Origin: a virus
Strand: one strand, 5' to 3'
DNA: 37,691 nt
IMG/VR virus record: IMGVR_UViG_3300027746_000048
Coordinates: 1-37,691 of that record
Shown here: one piece after another, positions 30,623 through 37,669 of the stretch
Numbering within the stretch: position 1 is the stretch's first letter
Layout of the letters: each line of letters opens with the position of its first letter
The notes under the pieces: model-generated
Database searches by the model: none
Told to the model about the DNA's origin: nothing
The model's input: the letters and a program-made list of their open reading frames with translations, nothing else
Position numbers and translations under genes: made by a program

Positions 30623-30895
30623 ATGAAAGCACAAAATCCTTGGCAGAAACTTTTGTCGGAACACATTAAAGATAAATTCGCACCACCCCCGCCAGCGGGA
30701 TATCACACGAGGGAGGAAGTGAGCAAGTTGTGGGGGAAATCAATGAACACGACCTCAAGAATGTTGAGCCAAATGCTCCTCGAAAAGAAAGTGGATATGA
30801 AAAGACATCCCTTTATTATCCCCAGAAAAGACCATCGTGTAGTTCGTAACCTAAAAATCTACAAGATTCTCCCCGCAAAGCACCCCCACAAGTAG
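30623..30895 (+). CDS. Small HTH-like basic protein
   Basis: 90 residues, basic. YHTREEVSKLWGKSMNTTSR, then MLSQMLLEKKVDMKRH reads as a winged helix: helices 1-3 followed by a wing. It ends with KHPHK. It follows the phosphoesterase and precedes a regulatory gap with an inverted repeat, so it might bind there. Confidence 0.55.
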   Translation: MKAQNPWQKLLSEHIKDKFAPPPPAGYHTREEVSKLWGKSMNTTSRMLSQMLLEKKVDMKRHPFIIPRKDHRVVRNLKIYKILPAKHPHK

Positions 30896-30908
30896 CGTGG
30901 TTATAGGG

Positions 30909-30954
30909 ACTTACGAACAATCGTTAAGATAAGATAAATAAACCCTTTACAACT
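30909..30954. promoter_or_regulatory. Inverted repeat and TTTACA element, copy 1
   Basis: CTTACGA and TCGTTAAG (30910-30928) form an imperfect inverted repeat beginning with GACTTACG, as in the repeats at 1368-1448. Then TAAATAAACC, one extra C and TTTACAACT (30935-30954) match an element at 31364-31382. TTTACA stands 34 bp before ATG 30980. Confidence 0.5.
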
Positions 30955-30979
30955 TGGGGGAGTGTGATAGGGTGTGGGT

Positions 30980-31258
30980 ATGCAAACAACCACAGCGAAC
31001 ACAAGATACTCGAAACAAGCCCACTCATTTACCAATGAAGATGGGGAAACAATAAATGCAATCGTTTATGGGGGACTAGATCACCCAAACGATATCAACG
31101 GAAACATACACATTGTTGATCTTGGGGAAGGCCACGAAGGCGGTCGTTATATGCTGACCCTAGAAAATGATGGATGGCTTTCCGATGATTTGAAAGACCT
31201 TGAGCCTCGCCTCTTTGAATGGATGAATGACTCTGGTTACGAATACGATTCTAAATAA
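30980..31258 (+). CDS. Small acidic protein of unknown function
   Basis: 92 residues from ATG 30980; the frame is open from GTG 30974. The sequence is Gly/Asp/Glu-rich (IVDLGEGHEGGRYML, then LEPRLFEWMNDSGYEYD), without membrane segment or Cys. No Shine-Dalgarno is visible, and the start may be leaderless if the TTTACA element is a -35 box. Confidence 0.5.
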   Translation: MQTTTANTRYSKQAHSFTNEDGETINAIVYGGLDHPNDINGNIHIVDLGEGHEGGRYMLTLENDGWLSDDLKDLEPRLFEWMNDSGYEYDSK

Positions 31259-31283
31259 CAATCAAGAAAGGAAACTAAATCAA

Positions 31284-31370
31284 ATGAATAAACTCCTTAT
31301 ATCCTACATCGCTGGCCTCGTGATCGGGGCTGGCTCGGTGCTTATAATAGTTGAACATCTACTTAAATAA
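31284..31370 (+). CDS. 28-residue membrane micro-protein
   Basis: ATG 31284 has AAGAAAGGAAA 10-20 bases upstream. The product is nearly all one membrane helix (LLISYIAGLVIGAGSVLIIV) with a short polar end. Its stop is inside the second TTTACA element. Probably real but of unknown function. Confidence 0.45.
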   Translation: MNKLLISYIAGLVIGAGSVLIIVEHLLK

Positions 31371-31382
31371 ACCTTTACAACT
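31364..31382 (+). promoter_or_regulatory. TTTACA element, copy 2, promoter candidate
   Basis: TAAATAAACC then TTTACAACT, matching 30935-30954 except for one C. A TAGAAC lies at 31397-31402, exactly 17 bp after TTTACA, so a sigma-70-like promoter is plausible. The predicted start of transcription falls near ATG 31410, implying a leaderless message. Confidence 0.5.
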
Positions 31383-31409
31383 CCAAATCGAAATACTAGA
31401 ACAAATCAA

Positions 31410-31979
31410 ATGACATCCTTCCCCCTACCCGCACGGCCAGTAGGTTCAGCCGTTCCCGCCCTACACGATGAGTTTTCCGAGGGCTTCTCCATTGAGGGTA
31501 AGCTCAACGGATGGCGGGGATGGTTCGATCAAGAGACAAAGCAGGGCTACAACCGCCACGGCAAGTTCGCGTCGAACCACAACTTAATGGCCGATAGGAT
31601 TCTTGGTGCTGGAATTAAATCACGCTTTGTCGATTGTGAAATTATGGGACAACGCACCAAGACTGGCAAAGGAACAATCGTGGTGATGGATGCGTTCGAC
31701 CCCGCCAACCCCAAGCCTTATGCAGAGAGGATGAAGGAGATCGAACACCTCGAAGCCGTCACCTTTGATATCCCAAACAACAAGCTCCTCCGCTTTGTCC
31801 GTCTCGCCCACCACAAGATCAATGCAATCTGGGAGGAGATGAACTTTCAAAACAATAAGGCGGGTGAGGTTATCTGGGAGGGCTTCGTAATGAAAGCCCT
31901 TGATGATGGCAAGTACCCTTATATCACCAACCCAAACTACTGCTCCCCCGCTTGGCAGAAACAACGGATACGCTGGTGA
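31410..31979 (+). CDS. Small ligase-like nucleotidyltransferase
   Basis: 189 residues. GFSIEGKLNGWRGWF holds motif I (K31-L-N-G34), the lysine that would be adenylated in ATP-dependent DNA and RNA ligases. FVDCEIMG (about 73-80) looks like motif IIIa, and EVIWEGFVMK (E157 to K162) matches motif IV. A late KQR stands where motif V would be. Only the adenylation domain is present; no OB fold is seen. Full phage ligases are 300 residues or more. It may seal nicks with partner proteins, or modify other ends. Promoter candidate directly upstream. Confidence 0.65.
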   Translation: MTSFPLPARPVGSAVPALHDEFSEGFSIEGKLNGWRGWFDQETKQGYNRHGKFASNHNLMADRILGAGIKSRFVDCEIMGQRTKTGKGTIVVMDAFDPANPKPYAERMKEIEHLEAVTFDIPNNKLLRFVRLAHHKINAIWEEMNFQNNKAGEVIWEGFVMKALDDGKYPYITNPNYCSPAWQKQRIRW

Positions 31980-32200
31980 TTATTTTCCTTGTGGCTTTCT
32001 TTGGGCTTCTGATTCTGCAAGGGGTGAGGCTCTTTGCCAAACACATCGACCAGCAGAACTATGAGCGTAGGCAGTTCTATTTGTATGTGGCCGCCGAACT
32101 AGAAAAGATGGACAAGATCGTGGCCGAGGGCAACCAGCCTAAAGAACCTAAAGAACCAAAACTACTACTCCCCTCAAAGAACTGGGTGGGGCGTAACTAA
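31976..32200 (+). CDS. Membrane-anchored small protein
   Basis: GTG 31976 overlaps the ligase stop (GTGA) and is preferred to TTG 31952. The product (74 residues) has an N-terminal membrane helix (IIFLVAFFGLLILQGVRLF), then a charged helix and a Pro/Lys/Glu-rich tail (GNQPKEPKEPKLLLP). Perhaps a membrane tether or inhibitor; no family recognised. Confidence 0.55.
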   Translation: MIIFLVAFFGLLILQGVRLFAKHIDQQNYERRQFYLYVAAELEKMDKIVAEGNQPKEPKEPKLLLPSKNWVGRN

Positions 32201-32521
32201 ATGAAGCTAACCCCATCGGCCAAGTTCGAACTTCTATGGAGAAGCCTTGGTGGTGGGGAGTTAAAGAAGGAATACAAGTTTGCAGAGGGGAGAAGGTTTA
32301 GGTTTGATTACTACCACCCCGAAGGCGTAGCTGTCGAACTTGAAGGGGGAATTTGGCGAATGGGAAGACACACGAGGCCATCCGGATTCCTTAATGATAT
32401 GGAAAAATATAACCTTGCCGCATCGATGGGCATCCTAGTTTTCCGCATACCCTCTCACGATATTTCTGCCAAGTGGCTTTCCCCGATAATAAAAACCATA
32501 AACGAAAGGATGGCAAAATGA
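32201..32521 (+). CDS. PD-(D/E)XK-type small nuclease
   Basis: 106 residues. RFRFDYYHPEGVAVELEGG gives a D followed by ExE in the spacing of PD-(D/E)XK and Vsr-like phage nucleases; MGRHTRPSGFLNDMEKYNLA and ILVFRI finish the family pattern. Such proteins are often in replication-recombination blocks and may cut branched or mismatched DNA. It begins right after the upstream stop and overlaps the next gene (ATGA). Confidence 0.7.
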   Translation: MKLTPSAKFELLWRSLGGGELKKEYKFAEGRRFRFDYYHPEGVAVELEGGIWRMGRHTRPSGFLNDMEKYNLAASMGILVFRIPSHDISAKWLSPIIKTINERMAK

Positions 32522-32733
32522 GTGAAGAACTGCCTACATTCTGGCATCAAGAACCAGCCAAGAAAAAATTACCAAATGAAACTACGGATGAATGGGTAGT
32601 AAGAGTGTTTGGAGCATTCCCCGATACAGAGTTCGACAGCCGGAACGACTTTAGATTTTTGAACTTACCCAAGACACAGAAAGAAAACGCCGAAGGCTTT
32701 GGCGTATTCGATGACGGACAGAAGAAAAAATAA
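32518..32733 (+). CDS. Small acidic protein of unknown function
   Basis: 71 residues from ATG 32518 (ATGA overlap). Polar and Lys/Glu-rich (WHQEPAKKKLPNETTDEW, then FDDGQKKK), a possible helix hairpin, no recognised family. It lies between the nuclease and the recombination-type gene. Confidence 0.5.
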   Translation: MSEELPTFWHQEPAKKKLPNETTDEWVVRVFGAFPDTEFDSRNDFRFLNLPKTQKENAEGFGVFDDGQKKK

Positions 32734-32752
32734 ACCAAGAAAGAACCAACAA

Positions 32753-33559
32753 ATGAATGACCAACTAGCAGTACACAATGGCAACGGAGTCTCAAGTCAC
32801 ATTCGCCAAGCGACTGATGTGGCGGGGGCTTGTCGTGCCATCGTTAAGGAAACTTGCCAACGCATCGGCCAGAAAGATTATGTTCGGGTTGAGGGCTGGC
32901 AAGCCATCGCAGTAGCCCACGGATGCGTTGCATCGGCCAGAGATGTTGAGCGTCTCGAAGATGGCTATCGTTGCATCGGTGAGGTCAAGAGGATGGACAA
33001 TGGACAAGTCATATCTCAAGCCGAGGGGTTCTTGGGTGATGACGAGCCAATGTGGGTTAACCGCCCTACCTATGCCAAGAGGGCTATGGTTCAAACGAGA
33101 AGTATCAGCAGGGCTTGTCGTTCGGCATTCGCACACATCGTCGTGCTAATAGATTCTAAATTGAGTACGACACCGGCAGAGGAGATTCCTGCTGGTGGTT
33201 TCGAGGATATCAATACAGACAAATACGAACCAGCACCGAAGGCTGTACCCGCGAAGATAAGCAAAGCAGACTTGGTAGATATCACAGCCAAGCTCAACTC
33301 CCCCAATAAGACCAACGGCACAGAGCCGATGGATATGGAGTTGAAGTTTGGTAAGTATAAAGGGTCAACGCTTCGGCAGATCGCCGCCTTTGGTGAGAAG
33401 GGCTTAGACTACTTGGACTGGTTGAGCAAACAAGAACTCAAACCCGGCAAGGACGGCCAACCATATAAGAACGACATCATACGCAACGAAATCATCCAAG
33501 AGATTCTTTTGGAGAGCGAGGCGTTAGCGAAAGGAACACCCGATGAAATCCCATTCTGA
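32753..33559 (+). CDS. Conserved phage recombination/replication protein with C-terminal exonuclease-associated domain
   Basis: ATG 32753, 268 residues. The conserved core (QATDVAGACRAIVKETCQR, VRVEGWQAIAVAHGC, SQAEGFLGDDEPMWVNR, MVQTRSISRACRSAFAHIV) matches a large phage family of unknown activity found in recombination blocks. Near residue 205, MELKFGKYKGSTLRQIA and DYLDWLSKQ match the C-terminal domain seen in exonuclease X-like proteins. Single-strand DNA binding or annealing is inferred from context. The next small gene overlaps its end. Confidence 0.62.
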   Translation: MNDQLAVHNGNGVSSHIRQATDVAGACRAIVKETCQRIGQKDYVRVEGWQAIAVAHGCVASARDVERLEDGYRCIGEVKRMDNGQVISQAEGFLGDDEPMWVNRPTYAKRAMVQTRSISRACRSAFAHIVVLIDSKLSTTPAEEIPAGGFEDINTDKYEPAPKAVPAKISKADLVDITAKLNSPNKTNGTEPMDMELKFGKYKGSTLRQIAAFGEKGLDYLDWLSKQELKPGKDGQPYKNDIIRNEIIQEILLESEALAKGTPDEIPF

Positions 33560-33731
33560 ACTTATCCAAGACATCCTTAACGATGTGAGGAGTAAGGCCG
33601 CCGACCTCGAAAGAGAACGATGTGCCAATCTGGTTCAACAACTGGCAGACGGAACAGAAGATGCAGTCATCACCGGAATCTTAAACGAGGTGGTGGTGGC
33701 AATTAGGAGGCTCGCAGATGTCAGCCGTTGA
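33543..33731 (+). CDS. Small helical protein
   Basis: 62 residues, mostly helix (LIQDILNDVRSKAADLER, then GILNEVVVAIRRLADV). Overlaps the gene before by 17 bases and the gene after by 14. No family recognised. Confidence 0.5.
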   Translation: MKSHSELIQDILNDVRSKAADLERERCANLVQQLADGTEDAVITGILNEVVVAIRRLADVSR

Positions 33732-33936
33732 TGTTCGTATACCGGAAACCAAGTGGTCAATGTTGGAGTGGAATACAACCAAGGAGATACCAAATGAAAA
33801 TAGCAGGGTTCTTATCTATAATGGAAAAGAAGTTATCGGCGGGAGATACTTACAAGGGGATTATGTCGCCCACAACTGGGGTCAACAAACCGAAGTCGTA
33901 CTTTGGGCAAAGTGGCCGACCGCACCCAAATGGTGA
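33718..33936 (+). CDS. DUF551-like small protein
   Basis: 72 residues. WNTTKEIPNENSRVLIYNG, then GGRYLQGDYVAHNWGQQ, then VVLWAKWPTAP is the pattern of DUF551-type small phage proteins (Trp at start, P-x-x-VL strand, closing WxxxP). Their function is unknown. Overlaps the next start by 7 bases. Confidence 0.6.
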   Translation: MSAVDVRIPETKWSMLEWNTTKEIPNENSRVLIYNGKEVIGGRYLQGDYVAHNWGQQTEVVLWAKWPTAPKW

Positions 33937-34079
33937 GTTTCCTTTCATACATCGTGAATCATTTAGCGGTGTGGTTCGTAGTTGCGGTCTGCTCATACAG
34001 CGTATTCATTCTGGGGCTATATCTGCTAGGCCGATTGTTGGGCTGGTTAAAAGATTGGTGGGAAAGGTATGAGCGTTAA
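33930..34079 (+). CDS. 49-residue membrane protein
   Basis: ATG 33930 to TAA 34077-34079. Hydrophobic stretches (LAVWFVVAVCSYSVFILGLY) and an aromatic, charged end (GWLKDWWERYER). It overlaps both neighbours. Family unknown. Confidence 0.5.
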   Translation: MVSFLSYIVNHLAVWFVVAVCSYSVFILGLYLLGRLLGWLKDWWERYER

Positions 34080-34275
34080 GAGATTAAAGCTCGTAGAGCA
34101 GTTCCACTCCGTTGTGTCCAAGAGATTAAGGGACTTGTTCAAAGACTTCGACCATGCAAAGCGGGAATCCTACAAGGACATCATAAGCCACCTCGACTAT
34201 TCGCATCGCATAACCAAGGAGCTATTGGAGAGGGCGAAGAAATACCAGAAGCGGGATGTGGAGAAGAAAAAGTGA
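34069..34275 (+). CDS. Small basic helical protein
   Basis: 68 residues, highly charged helix (KRLKLVEQFHSVVSKRLR, then ELLERAKKYQKRDVEKKK). AAAGG precedes the ATG. Its stop overlaps the initiator GTG. No family recognised; its place directly before the initiator is the only context. Confidence 0.5.
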   Translation: MSVKRLKLVEQFHSVVSKRLRDLFKDFDHAKRESYKDIISHLDYSHRITKELLERAKKYQKRDVEKKK

Positions 34276-35030
34276 AGCGAGATTCCTTCTGGTTTCCCTT
34301 CGAGCCTAACCGCTGGTTGGCTAATGAGAAGCTGGCCTTGGTAAGCCTTGAGGCCAAGGGGCTATGGATTCACTTGCTCTGCCTTATGTATAAGGCCAAC
34401 GCCGGCGGGAAACTAACGATCAACGGCAACTCCCCAAGCCCAGAGCAGATCAGTCGGATGGTTGGGCAAGATGCCAAGCCACTCCTTCAAGAGCTTGAGG
34501 TTGCAGGGGTTTATGAAATTAAAGATGGGGCGATCTATCACGGAGGAGTGGCATCCGGACTGGCAAAGATGGAGGAAAGATCGGCTGGATATGCTCGAAG
34601 GATAACCCATAGATGCACCATAGATGCGCCATCTATGAACCATCTATCGTCCATAGATGAACCATCTATCGTATATAATAAGAGTAATAGTAAGAGTTAT
34701 AGTAATAAGGATAACAAGAAAGAGAGAGAGGGCTTGCGCCCTACGCACGCTGAATGGATTGCCTTTGCAAATGAGATCGGATGGAGGCTTACGGATGCGG
34801 AGTCGGCTTTTGATTACTACCAGAGCAACGGATGGAAGGTCGGGGGCAGGGCATCAGTAAAGGATTGGAGGGCGTGTGCGAGAAATTGTCAGCGTAGGAG
34901 CAACCAACAACCAACCAAAGGAAACCAACCAATGAAAAAACCAATCAAGTCGGGGTGTGAATCCCCGCCAACATACAAAATTATGGGCTTTCAGACGCTT
35001 GAAGCGTGGGAAAAGGCGGGGTGTCCGTGA
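34272..35030 (+). CDS. Replication initiator (O or replisome-organiser-like)
   Basis: 252 residues from GTG 34272 (GTGA overlap). The N-terminal domain (FWFPFEPNRWLANEKLALVS, then ARG-like KGLWIHLLCLMYKANAGGK, then PEQISRMVGQ) is the winged-helix start of phage replisome organisers. A linker of Ser/Asn/Asp/Lys (about residues 113-155) is coded by the iteron and AT-rich DNA. The C-terminal part (HAEWIAFANEIGWRLTDAES, DYYQSNGWKVGG) would contact the host helicase loader or helicase. As in lambda O, the origin is inside the gene. Confidence 0.75.
   Translation: MKRDSFWFPFEPNRWLANEKLALVSLEAKGLWIHLLCLMYKANAGGKLTINGNSPSPEQISRMVGQDAKPLLQELEVAGVYEIKDGAIYHGGVASGLAKMEERSAGYARRITHRCTIDAPSMNHLSSIDEPSIVYNKSNSKSYSNKDNKKEREGLRPTHAEWIAFANEIGWRLTDAESAFDYYQSNGWKVGGRASVKDWRACARNCQRRSNQQPTKGNQPMKKPIKSGCESPPTYKIMGFQTLEAWEKAGCP
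34607..34672. other. Origin iterons: six 9-bp units at 11-bp spacing
   Basis: Units start at 34607, 34618, 34629, 34640, 34651 and 34662. They read CCATAGATG, CCATAGATG, CCATCTATG, CCATCTATC, CCATAGATG, CCATCTATC. CATAGATG and CATCTATG are reverse complements, so units appear in both orientations, each one helical turn apart. They lie in the linker-coding part of the initiator gene. Replication initiator binding is inferred. Confidence 0.85.
34671..34725. other. AT-rich stretch beside the iterons (unwinding element)
   Basis: After the last iteron, about 50 bases are dominated by TA, AAT and AGT steps (GTATATAATAAGAGTAATAG and similar) with short direct repeats. It encodes an Asn/Ser/Lys tract. 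An AT-rich unwinding region next to iterons is the standard plan of iteron origins. Confidence 0.7.
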
Positions 35031-35422
35031 ACGACCTCGTTTTAGCGGCCACAATACACCGAGTTAAGTGTTGCGAGGACAAAATTGCCCAATTTGAACA
35101 ACTCATAAGCACACTCACCGCCCAGATGGCTCATAATCGCTCAGAATTGGCCTCTAAAGGGCTTGCAAGCCTAGTTATGGGTACAACCACCCCCCTAGAC
35201 ATCCCAAGGGAGTTACGGCCAACCTTCGGCAAGTATCGGGCAAGGGGAAATCGCTCCCACAACACAGTTCAGAAGCGTTGGGGGATTTGGAAGGCTCAAT
35301 ATGAGTCGGGACTGACCGTAAAGGAGATTGCAAACGCTTGGGGATGCCATCACTCCTCAATCGTGAACGCAAAAAGCAAAAACTTCACGGCTCGGAAGTC
35401 AACTGGGAGGGGAATCAAATGA
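35027..35422 (+). CDS. HTH protein downstream of initiator
   Basis: GTG 35027 overlaps the initiator stop (GTGA); 131 residues. A helical N-terminus (KCCEDKIAQFEQLISTLTAQ) precedes a C-terminal HTH (SGLTVKEIANAWGCHHSSIV) and a basic end. A regulator or helicase-loader-type accessory is inferred. The frame is open from 35006 but without support. Confidence 0.6.
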   Translation: MNDLVLAATIHRVKCCEDKIAQFEQLISTLTAQMAHNRSELASKGLASLVMGTTTPLDIPRELRPTFGKYRARGNRSHNTVQKRWGIWKAQYESGLTVKEIANAWGCHHSSIVNAKSKNFTARKSTGRGIK

Positions 35423-35685
35423 TCGCAATTTTAGAGGCCGAGCAGTTTGAGTTGCCCTTTATGCGAACCACGCACCCAGTCAAGACGGAAGGCCACGACC
35501 AGAACGCTCGAATCCTAGCCCACCTACAAAATGGGCGAACACTCACGGCTCTGGAAGCTCTCGAATGGTTCAAGTGCTTCCGGTTGGCGAGTCGAATCTG
35601 CGACTTGAAAAAGGCGGGGCATCAGATCGAGAAGCGAATGGTTCAAACCAACAGCGGCAAGCGAGTGGCCGAGTATTATTTATGA
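35419..35685 (+). CDS. Winged-helix phage protein
   Basis: 88 residues from ATG 35419 (ATGA overlap). ARILAHLQNGRTLTALEALE, then RLASRICDLKKAGHQIEKR is the familiar phage helix-turn-helix family with the wing KRMVQTNSGKRVAEY. Likely a DNA-binding regulator. Confidence 0.7.
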   Translation: MIAILEAEQFELPFMRTTHPVKTEGHDQNARILAHLQNGRTLTALEALEWFKCFRLASRICDLKKAGHQIEKRMVQTNSGKRVAEYYL

Positions 35686-35930
35686 ACTCACTTACAGATG
35701 GCGAAATTGATTTAATGCAATCCTGCTTTTCAAATGTTATTCGGCAACTCAAAATAACAAGAGATAGGCTATTTACAAGAAAATTAGTCCATCTAATTGG
35801 TGAATTATATCCCAAAATTACCAATGAAAATTGGAAGGAGTTTGCAGACCTATGTTACTTGTCTAGACCTATGAGTGGTGAACCGAAAAGAAACATATTC
35901 CCCGGAAACAACAACCCAATCAACAACTAA
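35682..35930 (+). CDS. Small AT-rich ORF of unknown function
   Basis: 82 residues from ATG 35682 (ATGA overlap). Helical (GEIDLMQSCFSNVIRQLKIT, then FTRKLVHLIGELYP), richer in A and T than the neighbours. No family recognised. Confidence 0.5.
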   Translation: MNSLTDGEIDLMQSCFSNVIRQLKITRDRLFTRKLVHLIGELYPKITNENWKEFADLCYLSRPMSGEPKRNIFPGNNNPINN

Positions 35931-35977
35931 AAACCAAGCCTTGCATCAAATTAGACTCAAAGTAGCTTGCACATTCG

Positions 35978-36271
35978 ATGAACGAACCCTTCACATCCTC
36001 AGAGGCAAAGGCCAAGGGCATTTTATCTGACCGCTACCCCGGCAAGGAGATGGCGAAACTCTACGCAGAGAACCGCAACCAAGCGACCATCGATATGCTC
36101 CGAGATGCCGTGTTCACTTTGATTACTAACGAGATTCCAACTTGTACCATCGCCCAAGTTTTACGCAAAACCCACGGGGCGATTCAGTACCACCTACGAT
36201 GTCTTGAGGGTGACGGCAAACTAAAGAGACGGAACAAGCGATGTCATTGGCGGGAGGCAGTTGAAGCGTGA
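35978..36271 (+). CDS. HTH protein
   Basis: 97 residues. PGKEMAKLYAENRNQATIDM then NEIPTCTIAQVLRKTHGAIQ, YHLRCLEGDGKLKRRNKR reads as a winged helix with a basic wing. A transcriptional regulator is inferred. The stop overlaps the next GTG. Confidence 0.6.
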   Translation: MNEPFTSSEAKAKGILSDRYPGKEMAKLYAENRNQATIDMLRDAVFTLITNEIPTCTIAQVLRKTHGAIQYHLRCLEGDGKLKRRNKRCHWREAVEA

Positions 36272-36828
36272 ACAAGAAAATCAATAAGATGGAAGCCAAG
36301 GCAATCGAGGCACAGATCGAAAAGCTCAAGGCCACGATTGACAACGCAGAAGGCAAAAGAACCAAGGGAGACGAGTCCCCATCGAGACGCTACCGCCACT
36401 TATGCGAGCAACTCCACTTTCTAACGATGAAAAAAGCCATCCTCATCCTAGCCATCGCCCTTCTCGGCTCGGTGCAGGGGGCAAACATAATGATCGAAAC
36501 CCCAAGGCCACCACCCAAGAAAACAATCAAGGCTCGTATCACGGCCTATTGGTTGGGAGAGGATGAGTTTGGGTGGAAAAGCTCTACTGGAAAACGGTTG
36601 GTCTCTGGCAAATCTTGTGCAGTAGACCCTAAAATCATCCCCTATGGAACGACCTTATTAGTTGAGGGCAAAGCATATCACGCTCACGATACTGGCACGG
36701 CAGTAATTTCTAGGAAGGCATCGGGCAAGACCAAGCTCCCAGTTGTAGACCTATTTTACGCAACGGAACGGCAAGCAAGGCGGGAGTTGGCAAGGGTGGG
36801 ACGGACGGCAGTAGTGGAAATCCAGTAA
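36268..36828 (+). CDS. 3D-domain (RlpA/MltA-like) cell-wall protein
   Basis: GTG 36268 overlaps the previous stop and has GGGAGG about 10 bases upstream; 186 residues. The first 53 residues are a charged helix; then MKKAILILAIALLGSVQG (54-71) is a membrane or signal segment, and residues 85-186 are a 3D domain with D120 (AVDPKIIPYG), D141 (HAHDTG) and D161 (VVDLFY). An internal ATG at 36427 would make a 133-residue secreted form. 3D domains occur in murein lytic enzymes. Either start may be used. Confidence 0.75.
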   Translation: MNKKINKMEAKAIEAQIEKLKATIDNAEGKRTKGDESPSRRYRHLCEQLHFLTMKKAILILAIALLGSVQGANIMIETPRPPPKKTIKARITAYWLGEDEFGWKSSTGKRLVSGKSCAVDPKIIPYGTTLLVEGKAYHAHDTGTAVISRKASGKTKLPVVDLFYATERQARRELARVGRTAVVEIQ

Positions 36829-37362
36829 ATGAACCACCTCGGCCAAGACCCAGCGGATTCAATCTTGGCTAGTTACACGCCCGATATGGCAGAGCATATC
36901 GACACGCTCCAAGACCGGGTCAAGGAACGGCTCGCAAAAATGCAAGCGATGAACCCCAGCATCGACCTAGACCAGCTAGCCAAGCTAACGGCAGAGGTCG
37001 TGGAGCAGACCATAAAGCACGAAGGGGACAGCCAAATGTTGAGGCATCGGCGGGACGACACCTTGGACGAATCCTTGCTGGCCCTAGCCACGAATCGAAG
37101 CCCCGACTCGCTGACCTCAATCGCAAAGCGTTACATCAACCCAAGCACCGGAAAGCCGTACACTAGAGCGGCCATCTCGGCACGACTTACGGAGTTGAGC
37201 CAGCGCACCGGCCTAGTTTTACGCATCCAACGGAGCGAACGAGTACGCCAAATCTACAAGGAGCGAGCCTTGAGGGTACACAAAAAGAGGCGGGAAGAAT
37301 GCCCCAAATGGAACTCGGAGGCGTGGGCAAAAGGCATAAAACCACGAGGAAAAAAACGGTGA
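36829..37362 (+). CDS. Second copy of conserved HTH-like protein
   Basis: 177 residues identical to the product of 42-575, although about 42 of 534 bases differ, every one silent. This includes Arg codon swaps of AGG to CGG, CGA and CGC, and Ser TCA to AGC. That is the pattern of long purifying selection. It directly follows the 3D-domain gene, whose stop touches its start. Confidence 0.8.
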   Translation: MNHLGQDPADSILASYTPDMAEHIDTLQDRVKERLAKMQAMNPSIDLDQLAKLTAEVVEQTIKHEGDSQMLRHRRDDTLDESLLALATNRSPDSLTSIAKRYINPSTGKPYTRAAISARLTELSQRTGLVLRIQRSERVRQIYKERALRVHKKRREECPKWNSEAWAKGIKPRGKKR

Positions 37363-37649
37363 GGGCAGGCTCAAAGGTGATATGTGTGGACGACCGCTTC
37401 CCTACCGAGATCATCCTTTTCTACAACCACCTCCCAATCAAAGACAAGGTGTATGTGGTAAGGGGGATGGGTGTAGGGGTAGGGCTGAACGGCCAAGAGG
37501 GTGAGGTTGTGGTCTACCTTGAGGGGCTAAAGAACCCCTGCTCGACCACCCCACCGCATCCAGAACGAGGCTTTCACGCCGACAGATTTCGAGAGATCGA
37601 ACCACCCGCAGAAGTCGAGGCCGAGGAGTTGGCCGAGGCTCACGCATAA
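37359..37649 (+). CDS. Second copy of small conserved phage protein
   Basis: GTG 37359 overlaps the upstream stop, as in the left copy; 96 residues. It differs from the left copy at three C-terminal residues (PAEVEAEELAEAHA against PAEVENEELVEATA), while the 80-residue core is unchanged. So core and tail evolve at different rates. Confidence 0.72.
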   Translation: MRAGSKVICVDDRFPTEIILFYNHLPIKDKVYVVRGMGVGVGLNGQEGEVVVYLEGLKNPCSTTPPHPERGFHADRFREIEPPAEVEAEELAEAHA

Positions 37650-37669
37650 CCCAAAAAGGACATCCCAAA

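Noticed and set aside
33728-34072. 114-codon frame across the DUF551-like and 49-residue genes
   Set aside because: It has no family pattern, while the two genes it crosses have sensible products and overlaps.
34607-34672. CRISPR-like array
   Set aside because: Units are 9 bp at 11-bp spacing in both orientations within a coding frame, with no spacers; this fits iterons.
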